Shown here in pieces: positions 12,150 through 22,750 of a DNA stretch of 64,000 bases. Position 1 is the first letter of the stretch; each line of letters opens with the position of its first letter. The DNA comes from Diphasiastrum complanatum (Eukaryota; Streptophyta; Lycopodiopsida; Lycopodiales; Lycopodiaceae): contig CM055095.1 of assembly GCA_029204225.1 (NCBI GenBank), positions 18,683,450 through 18,747,449 of the forward strand, written 5' to 3'. The position numbers were made by a program, and so were the translations under genes. The notes under the pieces were generated by a model, which saw only the letters and a program-made list of their open reading frames with translations, was not told where the DNA came from and ran no database searches.

Positions 12150-12590
12150 GAGACATTAGAAGCCTTTGAAAAATTTTAAAAAGCATTAATTTCAGCACCA
12201 ATCCTACGTTCTCTATATTGGACGATTGAATTTCACGTTCACACGGATGCCTCGAAATATGCCATTGGATCAGTTTTGATGCACCAGGTGATTACAAGAA
12301 AGATTATCCTATACGATTCGCAAGCAGACGACTTACAGATCCGAAGAGGAATTATTCAACAACAGAACGTGAAGCATTAGCCATGATTTTTTCTGTTCGA
12401 AAATTTTGTCACTACCTTATGGAAACGCACTTTGCATTTTATACAGATCATTAGCCATTACTTTACTTGGTAAACAAGATGTACAATACTGGATGTATTG
12501 CAAGATAGTTAATTGACTGAATTTGACTTTCGAATTGTGGTTCAAAAGGAGAAGCAACATTATCTAGCCGATCACGTTTCGCGAATTGAA
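12150..12590 (+). pseudogene. Element A RNase H region, degenerate
   Basis: Fragments of a Ty3-type RNase H in shifting frames: FHVHTDASKYAIGSVLMHQ around 12230-12290 (first catalytic Asp in HTDAS), then TTEREALAMIF (about 12357) and FYTDH (about 12440) followed by a stop. HYLADHVSRI near 12560 is the usual end of the domain. Confidence 0.75.
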
Positions 12591-13312
12591 TCTGCACCAG
12601 TTAACACTGAAGTGGATGATGAATTACCAGATGTTGCATTGTTCTATGTAGAAGCAAAACCTAAGTGGACAGCGGATATTGTTGAGTATCTGATGCTAGG
12701 ACAACCGAATGACTCATTGACAAAAGTACAAAAGAGACAATTGATTCATAAGGCTCAAACTTATCAATTGATTGCAGGACAATTGTATCGTCGTGGATCA
12801 GACAATATTCTACGTAGATGTGTTTTACCGCATGGAATCCTAGATTTAATCATGTTTTCACATGATGGCATGGGCGGAGGACAATTCTCTACAGATATTA
12901 CGGTTCGCAAACTTTTGCAATCCGGTTGTTGGTGGCCTACATTTCATAAGGACACCGAAAATTATATTCAAACATGTGATGTTTGCCAACGAGCACGATG
13001 GCCTACTAGACAGAACTATGAACCCTTGCATCCGGTTTTATCGCAAGCAACGTTTGAAAAATGGAGATTGAATTATGTTGGTCCTATTCATCCTGTCGCG
13101 CAAGGATCATAGGCCAAATACATTATCGTAGCAACTGATTATATGACCAAGTGGGTTGAAGCCAAAGTTGTCAAAGTTGCTGATGCGAAATCTACGGCCA
13201 AGTTTCTCTATGAAAATATTATAATCAGATTTGGATGTCCGATTGAGATTGTCAGTAACCGGGGTACACACTTTGTTAATCAAACAATAAAGTGTTTACT
13301 AGAATATTTTTT
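12591..13312 (+). pseudogene. Element A integrase, mutated and truncated
   Basis: The integrase inserts the DNA copy into the genome. The H2C2 zinc finger is at about 12861-12993 (HDGMGGGQFS ... CDVC); its second His is replaced by Gln. After an in-frame TAG at 13110, the first catalytic Asp is present in VATDYMTKWVEA (Asp codon 13137). The second is lost: VSNRGTHFVN has Asn (13257-13259) where the family has Asp. The coding sequence stops matching integrase at about 13312 and runs straight into the extra ORF, so the third catalytic residue (Glu) and the C-terminal domain are deleted. Confidence 0.85.
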
Positions 13313-14400
13313 GCCTCTGCTTCCACTCAAGGACGGTCTGTGACCATTGGGGCTACCATTCTCATCACAGTTGCCCAAGCCACCTCACCCCCGCACACCG
13401 AAGCTATATCACCAAACATGCAGTATTTCATGGATATGTTAAAGATTCTAACCCCCTTGGGGCCTCCAAAGTTTTTGAAATGCCCCAGAGCCCTGCGCCC
13501 TTTGAACTCCAATCCCTTGAAAGAGGATTCGAACAAATCCATGACACTACTGTCGGTGTTGAAGATTCATGCCAGCCACTTCAAGCTGAAGACAGCCCAG
13601 CCACACTTTGGGTCGACCAAGCTATGAAATCACCGAAGCAGTTCGACACCACCATGCCTGAGGGTTTTGAAGAAGATGTTTTTGAAGAAGAAGAAGTACT
13701 GGCACCTATTTTATGCCAACCAAGGATAGTACCACCAGGTCCTCCTGTTGCTGCCGCCTCCACGATAGTAGATTCTCGTGATGCTTTCGGTTTGGTCTCA
13801 AGCCTTGCGCAAGTGATCCAGTCTATGCTTGACAAGAAAAAAGAAATGGAATAGAGAATTTTCGACATGGGATCTGAAAACACTCTCATCAGCCGGAAGA
13901 TTGTCCAGCTGGATAGAGAATTGAAGATCGCCAAGCAGCACGAAGACAAATCTAAAGCTGAAAAGAAGATGGCACAGCAACACGCTGATCGCCTTGAAGG
14001 ATACGACAGCTCCCTGCAAAATGCCCTGACAACCGCACAGGATCAGGTCCACTCTCAAGATACCAATGGGAGTATATCCACTCTCCATATCCCACGGTGC
14101 GACAATCGGCACTATTTGCAAAACATTTAACTATGTTGGCATCAGTGGCAACCAGATGGGATGATTGCCTCCCTCCTCTGACATTCGATCCAAATAAGCC
14201 AATGGCCTCAGAGAATATCAAAGATCAGTTGTCGGTTGCTCGTTTATATTTTCGGACAGCAATGATGGGAGGCTCTTGGGAATCTCGCTTCACATCATGG
14301 ACGACCTCAAAGTGGATTGCAGGAGCCCATCGTTGTTTTCTGCCACACAATTAGGATTTTAATACTGCCCGTCTCGACTTTATGGAGAAGGTGTAGTACC
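13313..14400 (+). pseudogene. Element A extra ORF remnant (coiled-coil protein), doubly deleted
   Basis: From about 13320 the sequence is a close relative of 23680-24370 in element A2: a Pro/Ser/Thr-rich, acidic linker (EEDVFEEEEVLAPI) followed by a coiled coil (KIAKQHEDKSKAEKKMAQQH). It is not part of gag-pol. The N-terminal domain seen in A2 is missing here, and a second deletion near 14060 removes most of the coiled coil. The C-terminal block (TAMMGGSWES...FTSWTTSKW) then resumes and ends at about 14400, just before the purine tract. Frames shift several times. Confidence 0.75.
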
Positions 14401-14480
14401 ATTTAATAAAGATTCGGCGCGAAGCTAATAAAACTCTCCAATAACTGCATCTCGCATGTGTCATGGGACCACCACCAGTT

Positions 14481-14494
14481 TTGGTGGGGGATAC
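14481..14494 (+). other. Polypurine tract of element A
   Basis: TTGGTGGGGGATAC immediately precedes the 3' LTR, at the position where plus-strand priming occurs in LTR elements. The same sequence precedes the 3' LTR of A2 (about 25687-25700). Confidence 0.7.
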
Positions 14495-15237
14495 TATTGG
14501 AGAGTTTGCGAATCCCAATGCAACCCTAAGCCTAGTTAATAAGTGAGAGGGATTTGGCACCCTGGGTGTGTAAGTCCAACCCGATGATCACATAGAAATT
14601 TGATTAATTAGAAAGTTAATAAATGGACTTTAGGCCTTTCTGTGGGACTTTTAATGTCGCAGGGCCTAAATGTTAAATTAGTGAATAAAGTTGAGTTTCC
14701 CTACAATTTGAATGGCTCCCACTCTTTTTTATAATTGAATAATTAGGGAGGCAGAAATGGACCAATAGGATTCAAAGGCCAGAGTCCTCTTCTCTACTAT
14801 ACAAAGGGACCAACTCGAGCTCCTACACATGTTCATTTTCTCATTTCAATAAAGCAGATTGGTTCTCTTCTGAAATGGATTGATGGATGTCCTTGCTCTC
14901 TATCACTTTTCCTCCATCTCTCATGCTTTCTTTGGATTTTGCTAATTGTTGGATCTGAGTGTTATTGGGATTGCATGTTATTATACTTTTTATGAGAGAG
15001 AAAGGGAGAGAGAGAAAGAGTAAGCCATCTTTGTTGTGAATCTAGTGTTAGTGGATGTAGTGTTAATGTTTAGGGTTAATGGATGTTAGAGTTAGATTTG
15101 GATCTTCCATTCAAGCTGAAATCTGAACTATACTATCGCTCTCATGGGAATGAACCTACGCGTGACAACTTTGTCTCTTTGATGCTAGATTGACTAGATT
15201 GTGGTTTGAGGTTATGCAAGGAAATAAACGCACTACA
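14495..15237 (+). repeat. 3' LTR of gypsy element A
   Basis: 743 bp ending CACTACA. The first bases are TATTGG rather than TGTTGG, so the terminal TG has been mutated. It is followed by the ACGGC duplication and then by element B gag. Confidence 0.9.
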
Positions 15238-15690
15238 ACGGCAGAAGGCACCTTCTTCTGAACCGAATATCTGGTGTACCAGATGCAAAGCTCCAGGTCA
15301 CTCTAACCATGAATGTAAAGTTAAACAAGTTTCTTATGTTGAGAGTGCCGACAGAGAGGTTTTGTATGTATATGAAACAAATCTGGAGGAGCATTATCGT
15401 TATGTGCAAGGATCATCTACACCAGCGTTGCAGCCCAAACCAAAATTTGGACCAAAGCACTTTGTACCTACTCACACGGTGAACTCAAATCAGAAAAAAA
15501 GTTTATGCACCAGTCAATTTGTCGCCGAAGAAGCTGGCGGGCAACTGTTATAACTGTGGCGCACAAGGCCATTATTCACCCGATTGCTCAAAGCATTGCC
15601 GACCAATCGACTATGTACCTTCAAATTGTTCAGGAGAAGGACATTTAGCTGCAGACTGCCCAAAGCCTCAAAAGCCGAAGGTGTTGTAAA
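15238..15690 (+). pseudogene. Element B gag, zinc-knuckle region
   Basis: Gag continues from 5973. The first CX2CX4HX4C knuckle (CTRCKAPGHSNHEC) is at about 15276-15320. A frameshift at an A-run near 15495 is followed by a second knuckle (CYNCGAQGHYSPDC, about 15548-15590) and a third, degenerate one (NCSGEGHLAADC, about 15627-15660). A stop follows at about 15687. Zinc knuckles bind the packaged RNA. Confidence 0.82.
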
Positions 15691-15921
15691 AGTATGTCTA
15701 GTCTCCAGGTGCTAAACTAGAGATTAAAAAGAAGCAAGAAGATGTAGTTGTTCAGAGAATTGAATGCTCCGGCCAAGTGATTTGGAAGATGTTTGCAAAG
15801 TTTCTATTCGGAGCACTTCAAAATCACTCAAACCCATGAAAGAGAGTTTAGCTAAGACTCGGAAGAATAAGAGGAAGCATCTGACAAAGAGGTTGAAGAA
15901 CAAGTCTCTTACTCAAAAAAC

Positions 15922-16560
15922 TTGAAGAACGACTCTGATTATGACAGAAATGTTGCCAAGCTGTTTAAAAAAGATGTTGTTGAGGAAGCGAAAACTCTTA
16001 TTGAAGAAGAACTTAAATCCAATCCGCTTCAAAAGAAGGTCACTTTTGAAGAGGAAGAGGAAGTTCCATTAAGCTCAAAGTTATCCAATGCTTTAGTGGA
16101 CTTCAGGTTGCAGACAAAGAAGCAATATGATATTGTTTCCAATATTGGCTCCTTAAGGCCAAATATTACATTTAAGCAGCTCCTATCGGATAACATCTAT
16201 TATCGGAAGCTGCTGAAGAGATTATTGCAGATGAGGAAGAAGAAGATTTTTCTTCTTGAGATATCTCTTCTTGTCATTGAGCTTGGAGACCTAGGAGCGC
16301 CAGAAATTGATATTTCTATCTCGGGATGTTTAATTGAAAAAGTACCAATTGACTCCGGGTCAAGTGTCAATATTATGACAGAGAATACGACAAATGCACT
16401 TGGACTTACTAACATCCAGCCTATGGCCAACTCGACACGGAGGAAGCCTATAGTGAGTTGAAGGAAGTCACGGTGTATATCCAAGATATACCATTTATAA
16501 TGAATTTTATGGTGATCCGACCAGTCGGAATGGGCAATTATGTCATCCTTATCGGAAGAC
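15922..16560 (+). pseudogene. Element B protease region
   Basis: An open frame with a Lys/Glu-rich stretch and then the aspartic-protease motif VPIDSGSSVNIM (Asp-Ser-Gly codons 16351-16359), intact. A stop at about 16459 comes from a small frameshift, after which the rest of the domain (PFIMNFMVIRP...ILIGR) continues in another frame. Confidence 0.78.
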
Positions 16561-16586
16561 TCTAGCTATATCAAGCAAACGGCAGT

Positions 16587-17800
16587 GTGCATTGGAAGAA
16601 AAAGGAGTTGTGGTTTCGAACTGGAGAACATGATGAAGAAGGAAAGTTGCACGAGCATGTTATTACATGGCAACGTGAGCTATATGAAGGAGAAATTTCT
16701 CAATCAGATACAAGTTTTACATTTGAACAGTCGTCTTATGCACTTCATATCTTTTCGGAAGAAGTAGATATTGAAACAAATTTTTTGGACTGTTACGAAA
16801 ATGAAGAGGCTGAAGTATCCGACAATGCAAACAAAGCACAGCCTTCTCAACGCAAAATTCAAGGATATTCATCAATGAATATGATTGTCGGTATGATTGA
16901 CCCAAATGATACCCTCTCTATCGAAGTCATACCTGATAAATCGTTGATAATTTCCAAAGTTTTATTCGACAAGGAGAAACAACAGTATACAGACATGCTC
17001 ACTGAATATCATGATGTTTTTGCCTGGACTATGGAAGATTCAAAAGATATTAGCAAGAAATTTGGTCAACACCGAATCGACTTGAAAGAAGGAGTGGTAC
17101 CAATACGTCAACGCCAATATAGACTTAACCCCAAGTATTCAGTGCTCGTGAAAGATGAACTTAATGAATATTTAAAGTCTAAAATTATTTATCCAGTACT
17201 CAGCAGTGAATGGGTTTCGCCTATAGTGGTTGTTTTGAAAAAGAAAATCGGAAAGATCCGGGTTTGTCAAGATTATCGGAAGCTTAATTCTGCGACTCGT
17301 AAAGACCATCATCCTCTACCTTTTACGGATATGATTCTTGACCAGATTGTCGGTAATGAAAGATATAGCTTCCTTGATGAATTCTCTGGCTATAATCAAG
17401 TATCTATCCGAGAAGAAGACCAGTTCAAAACAACGCTTACAACTGACTGGGGAACTTATGCCTATCAGAAGATGTCGTTTGGACTGTGTAATGCGCCAGT
17501 CACATTCCAAATAATGATGACTATGATTTTTCAAGAATATCTACGTGTGTTCCTGGAAATTTTTATGGATGACTTCTGTGTTAATAGCTCAAAAGCCACT
17601 CATCTTTCTAAATTATGAAAAACATTGCAAAGATGCAGAGAGACCTCACTTTGTCTTCATCTTGAGAAGTGTTATTTTGATATGCCAAAAGGAATACTAC
17701 TCGGACATAGAATATCGAAGAGAGGAATTGAAGTCAATAAAGACAAGGTTGAGATTATAAAGAACTTAAAAGAGCTGACAAACCTGTAAGAACTAAGAGA
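16587..17800 (+). pseudogene. Element B reverse transcriptase
   Basis: A long frame to 17618 contains DVFAWTMEDSKDI (about 17013), WVSPIVVVLKK (about 17210), YSFLDEFSGYNQV (about 17365) and the catalytic FMDD (17562-17573). FMDD is a Phe-for-Tyr variant of YMDD. The frame ends with a TGA in the thumb region and continues in another frame through GHRISKRGIEVNKDKV (about 17702-17755) and [17 protein letters not shown] (about 17800-17850). The sequence is diverged from element A, so A and B are different families. Confidence 0.85.
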
Positions 17801-17859
17801 ATTTCTTGGTCACGTTGGATATTATAGACGATTCATTAAAGACTATGCATCTATTGTTG

Positions 17860-18289
17860 CACCATTAATAAGTCTCCTCAAGAAAGACATTTATTATGAA
17901 TGGTCTGCTGACTGTCAACAATCATAATTTGAGTTGCTAAAGCAGAAACTCTTGAATGCCCCAATTTTGAGACCACCTGATTGGGGCGTTAGTTAAGCAT
18001 CTCAGAAAAGAATTATTCAGCAACATAGTGTGAAGAACTTGGAATGATTTTCTCAGTGTATAAGTTTTGACATTATTTGCTGGGATATTCTTTTATCTTC
18101 CATGTCGACCATTATGCGCTAAAACATTTGCTTAATAAACCAGATCTTTTGGGCCGAATAGCTAGATGTGTTCATCTGTTGCAAGAATTTGATTATCAAG
18201 TGGAGGTACGACAAGGGAAGTACCACACTAATGCAGACTATTTATCTCGATTAAATACAGGATCCGTAACTGAAAATTTGTTGGTCTGA
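17860..18289 (+). pseudogene. Element B RNase H remnant
   Basis: The connection region and a shortened RNase H. The first half is degenerate, and the catalytic first Asp region is not visible. The last part is clear: FHVDHYALKHLLNKPD...GRIARCVHLLQEFDY...GKYHTNADYLSRL (18077-18265). Confidence 0.7.
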
Positions 18290-18735
18290 TAAAGCCTGTC
18301 ACTCGCTATACTAAAAGGAGTTATATCCTTGTAGCAACTAACTATGCGACTAAGATGGTCGAGGCGGAAGCAATGAAAAGGAATGATGCAAAAATTGTTG
18401 CAGAGTTTTTCTCTCGAAAATTATAACCTGTTATGGTTGTCCATTGGAGTTAGTAAGCGATAGAGGTACACATTTCTTAAATGATACGATACGCTTGTTT
18501 ACAAAGCACTTTATGATTAAGAACCGAAAAACAACTACGTACAACCCAAACGCTAATGGTCTGACTGAACGAGTCAATGGTATTTTATGTAAAATTTTAA
18601 ACAAGATCACCACAGCGCATGCATCTAATTGGGACTAGAAATTACCATCTGTCGTATGGGCTTATAGGAATGCCGAAAAGGTGACAAAACAAACTCCATT
18701 TTATTTAACTTATGGCATGCACCTTGTCATACTAT
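18290..18735 (+). pseudogene. Element B integrase core remnant
   Basis: The zinc-binding N-terminal region is missing: the sequence jumps from the RNase H end to the integrase core. The core reads SYILVATNYATKMVEA (first catalytic Asp replaced by Asn), then after a frameshift LVSDRGTHFLND (second Asp kept, about 18450-18485) and NANGLTERVNGIL (Glu kept, about 18550). It fades out after YGMHLV at about 18725. Confidence 0.75.
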
Positions 18736-20033
18736 ACCAACAAGATTAATATAGATTTTGTAGCAAATAGTGTTGTTCCCACAAAGGACAACGTTAGAAA
18801 GTTATGTTTTGGTACAATTTATGAAAAGTGGTTTCGAGTGTTATTCTGGTTGTCGACAGACATTAAAAAGTAACCGGTATTACTTATATTTGGGTGTGGT
18901 GTGTTGATAATTTTCTAAACAACAATCTGGTCTCTATCAATTGAATGAAACGCATTCTACAGATGAGATGTTATCAGAGTAGTACGACAGTACTACACTC
19001 TGGCTGATTAAGGTGTCAACAAAAATCGAGAAATGTTCGATGTATTCACGATTGTACAGACAATTAATTGATCGCATTCGCAAACTGTTCATTTCTAGAC
19101 AGAAGTCCTCAACAACGAAAGTCCAAATTAATGGTTAAAGAACACAGATGGTTTCAGAGCACGTTAGAAACTTATGTCAGTGACAATCAGGAAAACAGAT
19201 CAAAGACTCAATTTTTCAGACATGGACATATGTATACATACAGCTTTATTCAATGATTGTGCTAGACTGTACCAAAGATAGTCGTTATTCGAGTGTCGAA
19301 AAGAAAGTATTCGCGACAAATGAATAAGATGATTTTAGGACAATTATTTAGAGCATGCTTTATGGATACACAGCAAACGACCGTAATGCACTAGAGAGTT
19401 TGTCATATCAGAAAGTAATTCATGTAATGCGTTAGAGATTGTTAGCAGACTCAAGATCACTCACACTCAATAGTGCGGAGAACAGAGATAAGAGAGAATA
19501 ACTCACAGAACTCTATTCACTTCTTCAATCTCTTACATATGCATAAACTCTTCTCTCTCAATGCTCGAGACTGAGTGTGATATCTATATATGTTCTATGG
19601 GGGTGAACAAACACACCTCTTAAACAACAGGTGTGTCGCTCCCGCGAAAGGGTCTAGTTAACAATTAGACTATGTATACGTTCAATTATACCTGAAAGAT
19701 ATATTTAACTAAGAGTTAAAGTTACTCTAGTTTAACATGTCTTTTCATATCTAGTCGTTTCGTGTGGACGACCTAGTAAAGGTTATCCAAGGCAATGTCT
19801 TTCCTATTAAAGGTCTTGTCCTTAATTACAAGGCAAGTACTTAGGAGATATATTCCCAAAAAATGACTTAGGTCTCTTCATGATTTATACTTAAACAGCT
19901 CATATCTTCATTTTCGAGTATATCATGCCATATTTATGTTGATATTCAATTTTTAACAATAAGGTGGCATCACATATATCCCCTTCCTCAAATGTGAAAC
20001 GTCCTCGTGAACATAACATCTTCTTTTTGAGTA
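18736..20033. other. Region with no gene; contains a putative minus-strand LTR fragment
   Basis: No plausible coding frame of useful length. The right half (about 19430-19974) has LTR-like features on the minus strand, listed separately. The left half (18.74-19.4 kb) shows nothing recognisable. Confidence 0.4.
19430..19974 (-). repeat. Putative minus-strand LTR fragment
   Basis: Read on the minus strand, a purine tract (GAGGAAGGGGATATA, about 19975-19992) is followed by TGTGATGCCACC, the usual look of a plus-strand primer tract next to an LTR start. Further in there is a TATATA box (about 19585) and a GA-rich leader. No matching second LTR or primer-binding site was found, and the far end is uncertain. 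Confidence 0.35.
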
Positions 20034-20756
20034 TTATTCGCGAAACATTATGTTCTTCAGATTTTCGTTAGGACGAAAAGATATTTCTTTGTATATTTTG
20101 TCCTTTAGATATTTCTTCGTCTTAGAGAATATGTGTCTTGTTGTTTCTTTATTTGAATAGGTTGTTTTGAGTTGATCTTTGAATTTTTGATGAAAACTGG
20201 AATCAAACTTCAAAACATCTTTAAACTTCAAAAATTCAGCATCCCATAGAAACATCAGCACAACAAAGGCATGAATGAATGTTTTATGAACGATTCAATT
20301 CTTCATATAATTTCTGAGCAAACTCCAAGTTTTGTTGAGCCTCGATCAACAGCAAGTCTTCTTTTGATTTTGTGTAACAGCCAACTAGTAAGTTGTCGAA
20401 TTCTTCTAACTTGACCGAGAGCAATGTTCCATCGAACAGCTCCTGAGTTAACTTTGTATCTTCATCTGAATCACTATGAAGGGTGACTTCTTTACAGTAA
20501 CGAGCTGAAAATCTAATAAAAGGCCTTTTAACATAAAGATTTTGAATGAAAAATAATGTCTTTGCCGCGAAAGTACCAAACTGCCAAAATGAATATGTAT
20601 AGAACAAATACAAGGCTTCCATGCCTCATAAGGATCATAAAGATCAAGATCATAAAATGAGAAAATGTGCTGATTATCAAGATTATGCATTCTAGCTTGA
20701 CTAATCCACATACTATGAACTTTATCCATGATGGATATAATCTTAAAATCAAACAC
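20034..20756 (-). pseudogene. Unidentified minus-strand coding-like region
   Basis: Three overlapping or adjacent open frames (20448-20756, 20284-20622 and 20034-20261) read as one protein-like stretch with a frameshift near 20615. It starts about MDKVHSMWISQARMHN and passes through an acidic, Leu-rich part (KLTQELFDGTLLSVKLEEFD) ending EELNRS, then a Lys-rich part (KFKDVLKFDSSFHQKFKDQL). I do not recognise the family. It lies just upstream, on the same strand, of the putative LTR at 19974, so it could be the 3' coding end of an unknown retroelement. Its right side is cut by element A2 at 20812. Confidence 0.35.
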
Positions 20757-20816
20757 TATCTTGATCTTCTTGAGGCTACATACTTGCTCAATGAGGTCTC
20801 AACATGATATCATGAT

Positions 20817-21542
20817 TGTTGGAGGGTTTGCGGATCTCAAGGCAACCCTAACCCTAGTTAATAAGTGAGAGGGATTTGGCACCCAGCGTGTGTAAGTCCA
20901 ACCCAATGATCACATAGATATTTGATTAATTAGAATGTTAATAAAAGGACTTTATGCCTTTTTGTGGGACTTTTAATGTCGCAGGGTCTAAATGTCAAGT
21001 TAGTGAATAAAGTTGGGTTTCCCTCCAATTTTGATAGTTCCCACACTTTTTTAAATTTGAATAAAAAGAGAGGCAAGACTGGACCAATAGAATTCAAAGG
21101 CCAGGGTCCCCCTCTCTACTATAAAAAGGGACCAACTCGAGTTGCTCTTGATGTTTCCAATAAAGCATATTGGTTCTCCTTAGAAATGGATTAATGAATG
21201 TCCTTGCTCTTCCTTTTTTTTCCTCCATTTCTCATGCTTCCATTGTATATGCTAATTGTTGGATGTGATCATTATTGGGATTGCTATTTCTTATGCTTTT
21301 TGTGAGAGAGAAAAGGAGAGAGAGAAGAGTAAGTTTCTATCATTGTTGTGGATTTAGGGTTAATGGAAGTAGGGTTAATGGATGTAGTGTTAATGCTTAG
21401 TGTTAATGGATGTTAGTGTTAGATCCTCCATTCATGTAGAAATCTGAACTATATTATCACTCTCATGGGAACGAACCTCCGTGTGACAACTAACTCCGTC
21501 TCTTTGATGCTACAGGTTAGGCAAAGAAAGAAATCCACTACA
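20817..21542 (+). repeat. 5' LTR of element A2
   Basis: TGTTGGAGGG to CACTACA, 726 bp, with TATAAAAAG at 21120-21128 and a GA-rich stretch near 21305-21330. A short deletion near 21511 removes part of the segment (GATTGACTAGAT) that the other copies have. Confidence 0.88.
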
Positions 21543-21546
21543 ATTT

Positions 21547-21564
21547 TGGTGTCATTGCCGGGGA
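21547..21564 (+). other. Primer-binding site of A2, tRNA-Asp type
   Basis: TGGTGTCATTGCCGGGGA, four bases after the LTR end. It matches the 3' end complement of plant tRNA-Asp except in its 5' half. Confidence 0.72.
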
Positions 21565-22750
21565 GCTACGCCAATTTCTCAGTTTGCAGCATGTTTGGTT
21601 GATGGTTAGCTTGCATTAGGCATCTTGTCGTGGCATGAATAGTGTTAAATCTGCATTGTAGGGTTAGTTTGGGATTGATTTTGCTAGATTTAAGTGGATT
21701 TGCTTGTTTGAAATCTAATCTGATTATTAAACAGAGAAAGCTATTCAGATCACCAATCTTAAGATCCATTTGGATCTGAAATATCAGAGAAAATAACAAA
21801 AATCGGTCAAATCTGTCAAATTTGATCAAAAAGAGACAAAAAGCGTCATCAGAGTTCAGAACTTTTTACTCTCTTTCAGGAAACCTTCGCCAAGTTTCAG
21901 ACACCTTCGGTTTTGTTTACAGAACCTTCAGTTTGAAGGGCGAAGATTAATTCCCAACAGATTTCCAGAAACATCAGAAAAACCACCAAAAAAATACCAA
22001 AATTTATCAAAACCCTAAAAAATACAGAAAAAGAACCTTCACCCGATCCATTGTACTTAGATGTGATTCAGATCTATCTGCTGCCAGGTCGACGAAAAAT
22101 AATACCAAAAATAAAAAGGTTTTCAGAGGATCAGTTGTCATATTGTCATATTTTTTGCCAAAAAAAATCACTTTTTTGCAAAATTACCAGTATTACTCTT
22201 GATCCTTCGTCTGAACCTTTGCTGAGTTTCCAAAACATTCTATTTATAGAAAATTTAATTTTTGAGTTAGACGAATGTTCAGTGATATGCCATTTTGAGA
22301 ACCTTCGCCGAGCATCATAACCTCATTATGAACCTTCGCCAACCTACTAGATGATCTTAAAATGTCAAAATTAGGTTGTCCATAGGTTCAGATTGTGAAA
22401 AAATACATTTAAGACAGTAACTGGGCGAAGGACCCTCCTAGGTGAAGGTTCATCCTTCGCCAGCTCTGGAAAACATTCGCCTGATAGGTTCAGATCCCTA
22501 GAAACCTTCGTCAAAATTTCTATAGCCTATTTTTACAGTACTGTATATGCCTGCAGATTTTTGTTCAGAGCCCAACTACTATTCAGTGTAATGGACCCAC
22601 CAAATTCACCTATAAGTTAACTGAATTCGATTCATTCCTCACTTGTGCTAGCGAAGCTCTTGCGAATTTTTCTTGCGACCAAAGCCTTCCAAATTTTCTG
22701 CATTGCCTTCTTATACACTTTCACATGGTTATAATTCCTTTCAGATCATC
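21565..22750 (+). other. 5' leader of element A2 with CCTTCGCC-like motifs
   Basis: The leader is shared with element A to about 22260 and then diverges. Scattered motifs of the form (A)ACCTTCGCC occur, for example near 21890, 22300, 22331, 22455 and 22501, with the reverse form GGCGAAGG near 22427. No coding frame is seen until the ATG at 22751. Confidence 0.6.

Larger units (their letters stand above)
5974..15237 (+). mobile_element. Gypsy element A: LTR retrotransposon with gag, pol and a truncated extra ORF
   Basis: A 9,264-bp element bounded by two similar LTRs (5974-6720 and 14495-15237) and by the exact 5-bp duplication ACGGC (5969-5973 and 15238-15242). The internal order is primer site, about 1.2-kb leader, gag, protease, reverse transcriptase, RNase H, integrase and a coiled-coil extra ORF, followed by a purine tract. 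Order and primer type fit Ty3/gypsy of the Tat/Athila kind (inference). It is non-functional: gag carries several in-frame stops, there are frameshifts around the protease, the second integrase aspartate is Asn, and integrase is cut off before its glutamate by a deletion. The two LTRs differ at roughly 20 of 745 positions by eye, so the insertion is fairly young compared with B. Confidence 0.9.
5886..18735 (+). mobile_element. Gypsy element B, old and 5'-truncated, interrupted by element A
   Basis: The gag reading frame enters at about 5886, is cut at 5973 by element A, and resumes at 15238 in the same frame: removing A and one copy of the ACGGC duplication joins ...SDKR to QKAPSS... The order then is zinc knuckles, protease, reverse transcriptase, RNase H remnant and integrase remnant, which is the Ty3/gypsy order. 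No LTR of B was found on either side. It carries many frameshifts and a large deletion between RNase H and integrase, so it is clearly older than A. Confidence 0.8.

Noticed and set aside
13327-13949. Minus-strand open frames in the extra ORF region of element A (also 23962-24434 in A2)
   Set aside because: They are antisense shadows of the plus-strand coiled-coil ORF and show no independent motif.
18968-18982. TGTTATCAGAGTAG, resembling a tRNA-Met primer site
   Set aside because: The bases before it do not end in CA and no LTR pair surrounds it.
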